Shown here one piece after another: positions 44,427 to 54,259 of a stretch of 64,000 nt of DNA (positions are counted from its first letter, which is position 1; each line of letters starts with the position of its first letter). Source of the stretch: Tricholoma matsutake (taxonomy: Eukaryota; Basidiomycota; Agaricomycetes; Agaricales; Tricholomataceae); NCBI GenBank assembly GCA_026075535.2, contig AP026549.1, forward strand, positions 310,001 through 374,000, given 5' to 3'. The notes beneath the pieces are model-generated. The model worked only from the letters and a program-made list of their open reading frames with translations. It made no database searches and was not told the DNA's origin. The translations under genes and the position numbers were made by a program.

Positions 44427-45117
44427 TGCATCTTGAAAGACCAGAGGAAGAGGATGTGTACAGATTATAGGTATCTGAATGAGTGGACAGTCAAGAACAT
44501 GTACCCCCTGCTGTTGATCTCAGAAATAATTGACAAGGTGGGAAAAGCCAAGGTCTTTACAAAATTGGATTTACGATGGGGATACAACAATGTACAAATA
44601 AAGAAAGGAGATGAGTGGAAGGCCACATTTGCCATGCATGGAGGATCCTTCGAGCTGCTTGTCATGTTTTTTGGGATGACTAATAGTCCCCCAACCTTCC
44701 AAAATATGATGAACATCATTTTCAAGGACATAATAGACAAAGGCATGGTAATAATATTTATTGACGACATTCTGATATTCACAGAGGATGAAGAGAATCA
44801 TGAGGTGATAGTGCAGGAGGTGTTATGGAGGTTGGTGGAGAATGATCTATTTTTGAAACCAGAGAAGTGTGTGTTTGGGGCAAGCGAGATTGAGTTTCTA
44901 GGATTATTGATTGGCCCAAAATGGATCTGATCAAGGTACAGGCAATCACAGATTGGCCTGTGCCCACCTGTGTCAAGGAGGTTCAAGCCTGCTTGGGACT
45001 TGCAAATTATTATCGTTGCTTTGTGCACAATTTTTCTAAAATTGCCGCACCCTTACATAACCTTATGCGAAAGGGAGTAGTATGGAGGTGGGGAGAGCAG
45101 CAGGCAGACAGTGTTTG
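44427..45117 (+). pseudogene. Gypsy family A reverse transcriptase segment, inverted within its element
   Basis: Plus-strand RT frame (44433-44930 open) with [56 protein letters not shown] and the catalytic [15 protein letters not shown] (FIDD in place of YxDD), then [15 protein letters not shown] and a stop. The neighbours on both sides are minus strand. It aligns without gaps to 50727-51417 at a constant offset of 6300. From 44641 to 45117 I see only two differences, both at CpG. About 80 bases of RNase H-proximal sequence are missing at the left joint. Confidence 0.8.
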
Positions 45118-45718
45118 TTGGCACGAAGAATATTGGTGACATCTGTGGTGATTTCGAAGGTCATATGTATCCTTTGAATTTAGCATTGGCTGTTGCCTTT
45201 GGATTAGGGTCTCCAAACTGTGCCTCCAATCTCTCCAGCAATTCCTTGAAGGTTGCAAATGGTTTATTTCCTGCGGCAATTTGATTAATAGCCTCGTTTC
45301 TACAGAACTGTGCTTTCCCCCCCTGAATGTATGAGAGAGCAAACATAATCCTAGACTCAGCAGGATGAAACTCTGGCTTCCTCCCATGGATGTACAATAC
45401 CATAGAGCTGATGAAGGATTTTGTATTCTCCATGGTACTATCAAAGATTTGCGGGGGCACATACTTAGGTAAGCACACTTTTCCATTTCCAGATTTCTCC
45501 ACCGTCTCCTCCTCCTGCGATATCCACTCCACCATCTCCTCCATCTCATCATCTCTTTCTCCTGTCATCTCTGGCTGTACTTCTGCTTGTCTGGGCTGTG
45601 ATGCTGCCAACACTGACACTAATTGGGACATTTGCACTGTGAGCGCATCAATTTTTGCCTCTAGTGCTGGTGTGGGAACAGGATTAGGGCTGGGATTAGA
45701 AGTTGAAGGTTTGGACAT
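45118..45718 (-). pseudogene. Gypsy family A gag N-terminal half fused to RT start
   Basis: An ATG at 45718 starts MSKPSTSNPSPNPVP, then a helical stretch (ALEAKIDALTVQMSQLVSVL), an acidic linker and the capsid motif (PQIFDSTMENTKSFISSM, RIMFALSYIQGGKAQFC, LLERLEAQFGDPNPKATA). At about 45165 it passes, via AAAGGATACAT, into sequence matching the RT start near 50680-50710 (SPIFFV...). The gag C-terminus, zinc knuckle and protease are thus deleted. It ends at the inversion joint 45117/45118. Confidence 0.75.
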
Positions 45719-46214
45719 AATTGTAAAATCTGTGATGAATCACTTCTTTGACAAATTCAAGATTGGTTCTTTGAGACCTCTCCAAATGTTTACAGGTCAC
45801 ATGATGGTTCGTCAATTGTTTGTCAATTGTTCATTGATCGTTCATCATTCATCAGGCGCCTAATTTGACACTTCGGATCAATAACCCTTCCAACAGTGCC
45901 TGATCTCGGAGATAACACTGAATTCGGCTTGTAACTGAAATAGTGATCCAAATAGAGTGATGTAAATCATAACTAAACCAGATCCAATTGGTTGTCTGGT
46001 TGCAGCTGTCCTAATGATGAGCGCTGGCTCTTGATCACTGGCAGTCGCAATATAAGGTGAGGCCTGGCATCAGCTTATGAAAGAAAAGGTAGATTACGTA
46101 TATACAAGTACTTCCGGCTCGTGCCAAAAGGATGAGTAATTGGATGTGGCATGGTGAAACAATGACGTATGGGCAAGTAAGAGAGGTGTACTGATATGGG
46201 AAGTTGTGTTCTTC
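45719..46214 (-). other. Leader between LTR and gag (family A copy 2)
   Basis: About 500 bases between the 5' LTR and the gag start, with no frame of note and no obvious TGG-type primer-binding site next to the LTR. It contains CAATTGTTTGTCAATTG-type short repeats near 45820. Confidence 0.4.
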
Positions 46215-46620
46215 TGTTAGGGCGACACCCACTATCTTCTAGCTAAGACCATGTGGGTTCTCTCTACAAGAAGGGGGCAGGATCCATGCTCGTGATGGGG
46301 GAATTGATGGTTTTGATGCAAGGGGTTATTAATAGGTGAGTTTGTTGAGATACATAGGCCTTTCACACCGAAAATGTAGGTGGAATACCTAAGAGAACAC
46401 AACTGGGGTCCTCTAGGTGTATATTTAGGGTTTATATACTATGTTACATATATTGTACATTGTTGTTACCGATGCACTCATACATGCACATACATTTTGA
46501 TGCATGCAAAATAAAATTCTCATGCTATCAAAGTGTAGCGTCATTTGGCATCATGTAGCATAATCCGACATAATAAAATAAAAATGAAATTTTATTAGGT
46601 AATGGGGTGGTTTCCTAACA
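46215..46620 (-). repeat. LTR of gypsy family A, copy 3 (5' LTR inside the recombinase gene)
   Basis: 406 bp in minus orientation. Its outer edge (46620/46621) interrupts the tyrosine recombinase gene, with the element-sense flank GTCGG. The matching flank GTCAG sits at 52711 after the LTR at 52318-52710, so the two LTR edges were the ends of one insertion. Confidence 0.85.
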
Positions 46621-49158
46621 CCGACTGTGGGCAGAGTTCATAGATGGCAGCGCTGCACTAGTCCAAGGTGTTAGATCTATGCGAGAATCAAATGAACAGT
46701 GCTTACTTGGAGAACATAGGGTCGCATCATCATTATCATTGACCAGTAATTTGCAGCACCAGTCAAATTTTTCTTCCCTAGCAGCAGTCACATACATTTT
46801 TGTTTTGTTGTTGTTCACCAAAGCACTCATCGACAATCTCTGCATTGACACTCCTGGCCATGGGGCAAACAAGGCTCAAGAATTGTTCTGGAACATGGAC
46901 ATGATGCCATACAAGGTCATACACTTCATGTGCCTTGAACCAATGGGCACCAAGAATTGCCCACATATCAAAATTGACATAAACAATCAAATTGTCCTGG
47001 TGGCTTGATGAGAAACATACCATCTTTGGTAGTGCTGGGGCATATGTGTCGAAGAATGTTTTGCCACACACCCAGCTAAGCTTAGAGGTCTCTGCAGAAT
47101 CAACACTGAGTTAAGGAGTGAGTCAACAGAAGAGCAAGCAGATGGAGCAGCATTTACCCCATTGCTTCTTGTTTGTACCCTAGGATGTGACGCAGAAAGT
47201 GGACCTTCATTCTTGAATCAAACCCAGCTTTTGCAAATGCCTGAACATAGAGATTGTATAGATTTTGCTCAGCGTATGGTGTAGTAGGTGATTTTGGGCC
47301 ATGTAGGACACAGATCTATAATGTGAGGATATGAGCAAAAATACAGAAAGAAGTGGCAGAAACCTGACCTGATGCCAGCTTTTGTTGATGGACCAGTCAA
47401 TCTTCAAGAGTTTGGTGATGTCTTCCACATCATGCAGATAGTGATGGTAGAAAGTGAAGGTGCCGAGAGGACACATTTCTGGCCAAAGGTGGGCTATAAA
47501 GACCGAGTACACTGGGTTTATGACCTACATGATGTTAATTTACTTGTGGAAGGCGACTGTGGAGAGAAACTTACTGTTCACATGCCTCACCTCCCTGCCT
47601 TTCCTTTGCCTTGCAGTTCTAACATGGAGAACATCGCAGTTTCTTTGTTTGGATGGAGCATTGTATATGGCTGGAGCTCCTCAAGCTTGAGGGCATGGAG
47701 GTCATCACCACGGTTTCCTGTTGCATTCTGGGCCATCCAGGCAAGGTGACTGTTAATGACCGATCATACTAGGAAAGGTCGTTGTGGTTAACTAGGCAGA
47801 CCTGCAGAATCAACGAGATATTTTGCACATTCACAATGTTGGAGAAAACCTAGGGCAATTGCATCCAGCTGCTCCTGTGTCACCTCTGCAATAAAAGTGT
47901 TGGTGATGATGTCAGGTGCATCCTTGCTAGGCACAAGTCCACTATTAAGAATGACATGAGCTTGGATCTGATATGATACTACTGTACCCAGGGGTTCAAG
48001 TGCTCACCTTCTTAGTGACTCTATAGCTTCGTCCATGCGGTTCTTGATGGCATCCCAGACAATAACAGATGTTGCTGGGCATTTGTGTGCAAGACTGGGG
48101 GTTTTGGCAACTTGCTCCTTGCAAATCTGAAGGGCACTGAAAAAAAGCTTCTTGAGTTGGGACTGTATTAATGAGTGAGCTGTATATACAAACAACCAAA
48201 TGGGTGTTAAGATCTGCACCATGAATGGCATGCCATTGATGTGGTGTGCTAATTATAGAACATTGTATGATGTGAAGTTTCCCCTTGTTATTTCTCCCTT
48301 TCTAACTCTCCCTTTATCTTTTCTCATTGTTACTCACTTAGTATATATATCCACATATACTTACTGAACACCTCAGTCTGTTATACAGTGACTGAGGTGA
48401 GTAGACTACATTGCTCGATCCATATACTCGATCACTTACTGCACTATTTATAGTTTATGCATGTATCACTTAGGTACAGTAGTGATCAATATAGTCCATT
48501 ATACACTGACTGAGTTTATGCATGTATCACTTAGGTTGGATCTCTATAATGGGAGAGAAATGAACTGCCCCAAGGAATGTGCTAGGGATATCATTCCCTT
48601 GATGATCTCGCTTGCAATGCTCTGCACAGAAATTGATGAAACACAAGAGCAAGTGTTCATTGACAATCACATCCTTTATCTCCCCCTTGCGCAATGCACG
48701 TTGAACAAATTCCTAGATTGTTACATGTCAGTTTGGTTAACAACAGCAGAAGATGACTGACATACCTCCCACACCTTTACAATAGCTTGCTGCATCTTCA
48801 GTCCACCAGTGCAGTGATTGCCTTCTGCTCTTTTTGGCACAGTAACCCTGACCCACTTCTGAAAGTCTCCATAGTTCTGTTGTTGCCTATCCTGATCTTC
48901 ATCTTCAGCATCTCCATTGCCACCATCATCACTAGGCTCATCTTCCTCTGGTTGATGTCCATCATCATCATTGTCATTGTTATCATAACCAAGCACTTTG
49001 TCAGCATCAGCATCATCTACACCAAACTCGTTCACCAGTGACATCTCCTTGCAATCATCAAGGCTGGCCTGCCTGAGCATATGGCCTATACGACAGACAG
49101 GACATGGACTTGGATGGCCATCTGGAGTGCTGTGTGAAGCACCGCCAGGATGTAACAT
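46621..49158 (-). pseudogene. Crypton/Ndc10-like tyrosine recombinase, 5' part (interrupted)
   Basis: Multi-exon minus-strand gene. Exon 1 (49158-48766): Cys pair CPVC, long acidic stretch, then HCTGGLKMQQAIVKVWE. Intron 48765-48713. Exon 2: EFVQRALRKGEIKDVIVNEH. After a roughly 370-base gap: SQLKKLFFSALQICKEQVAK (48162-48008), then from 47967 IITNTFIAEVTQEQLDAIAL, then NATGNRGDDLHALKL and VYSVFIAHLWPEMCPLGTF with INKSWHQVR. The last blocks hold the recombinase signature: MKVHFLRHILGYKQE (H-x-x-R) and FFDTYAPALPK with the candidate nucleophile Tyr, then EVYDLVWHHVHVPEQFL and ANYWSMIMMMRPYVLQ. The layout fits the Ndc10 domain 2/Crypton family. Coding runs to the LTR edge at 46621. One stop (AGR-TGA near 47555) may lie at a splice site. 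Confidence 0.7.
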
Positions 49159-49430
49159 GTCAGTGGTGGGAGGCAGGGAGTCAGTGTGTGGTTCGTTGAC
49201 AAGGCCAGGATACCTGTAAACTTGTAAGTTTCAAGATAGATAGATGAGGATAATTAAGAAATACCAGAACTTCATGAGAAGGTTTCTCAGATGCTCCAAG
49301 GTGGCTGATTTCAGGAAAGAGACTCTGCAAGAGGCCAATGCATCTTGTAGCAGCTTCTTTCATTTGATATCCTCACTGAGTATAAGAAACTGCATGTCAA
49401 AACATAGCTAAGGGTCATATATGTGAGATA
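49159..49430. other. 5' flank of the recombinase gene and rearrangement joint
   Basis: AT-rich, non-coding; includes the region upstream of the recombinase start codon. Gypsy gag sequence begins abruptly at about 49431 with no LTR, so this marks a truncation or rearrangement joint. Confidence 0.4.
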
Positions 49431-52317
49431 ATCATCAGGCGCAAGCTCCGAGGGCACAGCCACTGGCCATGGCAGTGACACCTATAGTTATAGAGTCAGC
49501 AGCACCAGCAGAGGCAATGGAGGTTGATCAGGCAGGGAGATGAGCCCCACTTAAATGTTTTAAGTTAGGACACATTTCTAGGAATTGTAGGCGGAAAAGA
49601 AAGATTAGGGAAGCTACAATCGAGGAAGTGAAGCCAGAGGAAGGCAAGCAGAAGAATTTTGTGGAAGAGTCCCAGTGAAGGTTTTGCCATTGGTGGACCC
49701 AGAATCGTTACAATGTATTAGTATCTGAGGAAACCCAGAGCAAATCAGAAAAGGAAATTGAGGAGGAGTACAACCATTCTGAATCACATGACGAAAAAGA
49801 GTACAACTGTTGTCAATCATGGGACAAAGAAAATTGTCATGCATCATTTCTGAAAACCCCTGAATTCTTTATCTGCTCTGCGTGAATAGAACCCAAAATC
49901 ACCTTGACTGTGGGACTGAAGACAGTGGACATGCATGCAGCAATTGATGTGGAAGCATTGCTTGATAGTGGTGCTACAGGATTATTCATTAATCGGTCCT
50001 TAATTACTGGAAACAGTATTAACACATGCAATCTGGCGCAACCTATAATGGTGTACAGTATTGATGGAACAGTCAATTGTGGAGGAACTATCAAGGAGGA
50101 GGTGACTATGGTACTAAAGTATCAGGAGCATCAGGAGTGACCCATATTCAAAGTGTGTGATCTTGGGAAAACCAATCTAATAATAGGATGTCTGTGTTAT
50201 GGAAGCATAATCCTGAAATTGATTGGAAAACTGGGAAAGTACAAATGACTCGTTGTCCTAAGGAATGTAATGTGTATGGGAGGAAGATGAAGAAGGAAAA
50301 AATGAAAAAGAGAGAGAAAGAACATCTGAGAAAGTATTCTGTTACAATGGAGGAAGTGGAGGATGAGGAAATGCCAAATGAGGAAGTACCAGTCATGATC
50401 AAGAAAGAAGAGCAGAAGCAAACCTTTAGAGCAATTTGTGGAGGACAGTCAATATTGTGAAGGTGGAGAAGCCAGTGGAGGAGTGGGTGCCAGAAGTGTA
50501 TCATGAATATCTGTCAGTGTTCCAGAAGAAGGAGTCTGAGCAAATGCCAGTGCAGAAGCCATGGGTTCATGCAATTGAGATGAAGCCAGGGTTTGTGCTG
50601 AAGAGGTCGAAGGTATATCCATTATCTCCGATGGAACAAGAAGAAGTGGATGCATTCCTGAAGGAGCAATTGTGCAAAGGATACATATGACCTTCAAAAT
50701 CACTGCAGACATCACCAATATTCTTTGTGCCAAAGAAAGATCAAAGGAAGAGGATGTGTACAGATTATAGGTATCTGAATGAGTGGACAGTGAAGAACAT
50801 GTACCCCCTGCCGTTGATCTCAGAAATAATTGACAAGGTGGGAAAAGCCAAGGGCTCTACAAAATTGGATTTATGATGGGGATACAATAATGTATGAATA
50901 AAGAAAGGAGATGAGTGGAAGGCCACATTTGCCATGCATGGAGGATCCTTCGAGCTGCTTGTCATGTTTTTTGGGATGACTAATAGTCCCCCAACCTTCC
51001 AAAATATGATGAACGTCATTTTCAAGGACATAATAGACAAAGGCATGGTAATAATATTTATTGATGACATTCTGATATTCACAGAGGATGAAGAGAATCA
51101 TGAGGTGATAGTGCAGGAGGTGTTATGGAGGTTGGTGGAGAATGATCTATTTTTGAAACCAGAGAAGTGTGTGTTTGGGGCAAGCGAGATTGAGTTTCTA
51201 GGATTATTGATTGGCCCAAAATGGATCTGATCAAGGTACAGGCAATCACAGATTGGCCTGTGCCCACCTGTGTCAAGGAGGTTCAAGCCTGCTTGGGACT
51301 TGCAAATTATTATCGTTGCTTTGTGCACAATTTTTCTAAAATTGCCGCACCCTTACATAACCTTATGCGAAAGGGAGTAGTATGGAGGTGGGGAGAGCAG
51401 CAGGCAGACAGTGTTTGAGGAGTTGAAGAGGAAGTTTGTGGAGGGACCAATATTAGCCCCAGTGGATTTCACATGCCCTTTACGAGTGGAATCAGATGCA
51501 TCCAATTTTGCTACTGGAGCAGTATTATCAATGCTGTGCAAAGATGACAAATGGCATCCTTGTGCATATCTGTCCCGAGGGTTGAATGATGTGGAGAGAA
51601 ATTATGGTGTGCATGACAAAGAGATGTTGGGGATAATATGAGCATTAGAGGCATGGAGGCATTATTTGGAGGGATGTACACATCAGATTGAATCTGGACG
51701 GATCATCAAAATCTGCAATACTTCATGTCCGCTAAAAAGCTTAATCACTGGCAATCACATTGGGCACTATTCCTATTGCATTTCAATTTCACTTGGTCCA
51801 CAATGCAGGAAGCTTAATGAGAAAAGCAGATGCATTATCCAGATGTATTGCTCATAAAAGGGGGGTGGAGGAGGACAATAAGAATGTTACCTTGCTCAAA
51901 CCCAAATACTTTTGCATTTGCGCTGATAGCTCGGAAATGGAAATGTTGTCTAAAATTAGACAATGTTTGGAAATGGACGATGAAGTAGTGGAAGCTGTGA
52001 AAGATCTGAAGGGAGAGAAGAAAGGTAATATCAAAGGAGATGAATGGAGTGAGGAACAAGGGGTTGTTTTGAGGAAAAGTGTATGTACCGAAGGATCAGG
52101 ATTTGCAAAGGGAGATCATCCGGTTACATCATAATACACCAACTGCTGGACAGCCAGGAAGATGGAAGACATTGGAATTAGTAATGGGAAATTATTGGTG
52201 GCCCGGAATTTTGAAGTAGGTGTTGGGGTATGTGGATGGATGTGATACATGCATGAGGGTAAAGAAATTTCCAGAAAAACCTGCAGGAAAATTAATGCTG
52301 AACCCTATACCTAAAGC
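49431..52317 (+). pseudogene. Gypsy family A: gag end, protease, RT, RNase H, integrase zinc finger (copy 3)
   Basis: Starts inside gag (AMEVDQAGR, then a damaged zinc knuckle, CFKLGHISRNC). Next come the protease with active site EALLDSGATGLFINRSLI (49904-50140), a Lys/Glu linker, the pre-RT region (PWVHAIEMKPGFVLKRSKVY), the RT ([26 protein letters not shown]), RNase H (51411-51641) and the integrase zinc finger near 52100-52250. Stops at codons 50874 and 50895 stand where the sister RT at 44.4-45.1 kb has CGA and CAA. The integrase core and chromodomain are missing: at 52317 the sequence passes straight into an LTR. No 5' LTR. Confidence 0.85.
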
Positions 52318-52710
52318 TGTTAGGAAACCACTCCATTACCTGATAAACTTTCATTTTTATTTTATTATGCCAAATTACGCTACATGACGCCAAATTATGC
52401 TACACTTTGATAGCGTGAGAATTTTATTTCGCACACATCAATATGTACATGCATGTGCGAATGCATCGGTAACAACAATGTACAATATATGTAACATAGT
52501 ATATAAACCCTAAATATATGCCTAGGGGACCCCAGTTGTGTTCTCTTAGGTATTCCACCTACATTTTCAGTGTGAAAGGCCTATCTCAACAAACTCACCT
52601 ATTAATAACCCCTTGCATCAAAACCATCATCATGAGCACAGATCCTGCCCCCTTCTTGTAGACAGAACCCACACAGTCTTAGCTAGCAGATAGTGGGTGT
52701 CGCCCTAACA
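52318..52710 (+). repeat. LTR of gypsy family A, copy 5 (fusion LTR)
   Basis: 393 bp in plus orientation. Its left edge is at the integrase position used by the nested solo LTR at 43.2-43.6 kb; its right edge faces the 3' part of the recombinase gene with the duplication GTCAG. It therefore looks like a hybrid of the nested LTR and the 3' LTR, or a crossover product with the LTR at 40.5 kb. Confidence 0.8.
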
Positions 52711-52986
52711 GTCAGCACTATTCAAACTGCCTGCTCTTGCACACAGAGATGTCCAGAGGATGAAGACAACTTTTCAAACAGAGCTCGCAGCACTGCGCGC
52801 TGCTGATCAGAGCTCCATGGATTTAGCATGGCTACAGACCAACACTCTTCAGTGAGCATTGGAAGAGAATTGGTCCCTCCTACAGGATCATAAAGTGCAG
52901 ATGGAGAAGTTCATGCAAATGATGCAACGATGCACAGCAGTGCTTTCCCCCACTCAGAGATTTTCTATGCAAACTTATTCCCACTG
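52711..52986 (+). pseudogene. Crypton/Ndc10-like tyrosine recombinase, 3' part
   Basis: Starts at the LTR edge with the frame SALFKLPALAHRDVQ, continues as a helical tail (TTFQTELAALRAADQSSMDL), meets a TGA after TNTLQ (expected Arg, CGA to TGA) and ends with QRCTAVLSPTQRF and a TGA at 52986. This is the C-terminal part expected after the minus-strand segment ending at 46621. With one copy of the 5-base target duplication removed, the two halves join in frame. Confidence 0.7.
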
Positions 52987-53039
52987 AGGTAAGGTTTCTG
53001 AGTTTTGACTGCCTCGTATCTAACTCAATTTTGTACAGC

Positions 53040-54029
53040 TGTTATTAAGCAATCAGACAGTGCTCTACTCCCTTCAGTCAAAATCTATGGATGTATTGCC
53101 ATCTCCCATTTAGACAACAGTGGTGTATATGAAGTGGAGGACTCAACTCTTCATGCATTTGTCAATGAATCTCCATGAGGAGATGCCACTCCCTGAGCCA
53201 AATCTCAAGTCGACCTAGTGCTACCCCCTTCTGCCACATTCACAATGCCTGGTATGTGGTGGCCACTGTTGTAAGTTGCTGCTCAAATACCTACCATCAC
53301 ATCCACAGGTCAGGCAAACATTTTATGGCCACCAGTCCTTGGTCAGAAATCAGTTTGATGGGATCAAAGGTTCACACTGGTGAAGTGGCCAGAACTGCTT
53401 TGGGACTGCTGGCAACCCTCAAAGTCCCTTGATCAGTATGATCTTCAAGAACTCTGGGCATGTTACAGCCTTGGCAAGCCTGTCTTCAATGTTACACAAA
53501 TTCAGACTGGAATCAAGCCGCCGCTTCAGCTCATGGAGCAGTATTTCCAATCGAAATGGTGTGGTTGCAGCTCAGGGGTGAGTCCATTGTCACTGACATG
53601 CATACTGAGGTTGGAATGTTGTCTCCTCAGGATTGGAAGAGATGGGAGCACTTTTGTGAGATTCCAGAATGGATTCTGTCACAATCAAACACTTGTGTTG
53701 TTTCACCAGCAGTCATCATTGAAGACCTCAATCAGATGTGAGGCACCTTCAGTAACAAGCCAAAGAAGGGACTCAATGCTCTTTCAAAGGAAGTCAAAGA
53801 CTTTCGCTTCCTAATGGCCAAAGCAAAACCCTGTGAGCTGCCATTGCTAAGACAAGAGTCATCCATGTCCTTGATAAGTTCAGCACTGTCCTCATCATCA
53901 TTTACACCCACTCCAGATACTTTTTGTGCTCAGCTGTCAGGAGTTGTTGGAGTGGATGTGAGTGGAATTGAGGAGAAGAAACAGCGGGCACCACTGTTGG
54001 ATGCATGGCACAAAAAAAGGAAAAATTGA
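53040..54029 (+). pseudogene. Uncharacterised Agaricomycete family (GIKPPLQLMEQYF motif)
   Basis: Coding blocks: an N-terminal part with QVDLVLPPSATFTMPGMWWP, an intron starting GTAAGTTGCTG near 53271 and ending with ATCCACAG near 53308, then SLDQYDLQELWACYSLGKPV and GIKPPLQLMEQYFQSKW, then RWEHFCEIPEWIL and a C-terminal KPKKGLNALSKEVKDFRF with a basic tail ending KKRKN at 54029. The order fits a multicopy Agaricomycete family of unknown function. Two stops (near 53178 and after NQM near 53740) and frame changes suggest decay. Confidence 0.5.
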
Positions 54030-54259
54030 TGGTCATTATATTTTTACGTTGTTCTGTTCTGTGTTCTGCAATTGATTTGTATTGATGTTAATTTTTTTTC
54101 CTTGGGGGGATTGTGTCATTTGAATTGGCATCCTCTGTATGTTAAGGTGCTTCATAATCATAGTTGTCAAGTGATATAACACTGATATAATAGTTATATA
54201 CTTAATGCTGATATAATTCTCGATATCTCAGTTGTGCTTGCTTCAACAGACATAACATC
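54030..54259. other. AT-rich spacer before the XPG-like gene
   Basis: Non-coding, AT-rich, with repeated TGATATAA words near 54170-54220; presumably holds the promoter of the downstream gene. No defined element was recognised. Confidence 0.3.

Noticed and set aside
40544..46620. Simple full-length minus-strand family A insertion with matching target duplication
   Set aside because: Outer flanks CCTGC and CCGAC (plus strand) do not match, and the true partner flank is at 52711.
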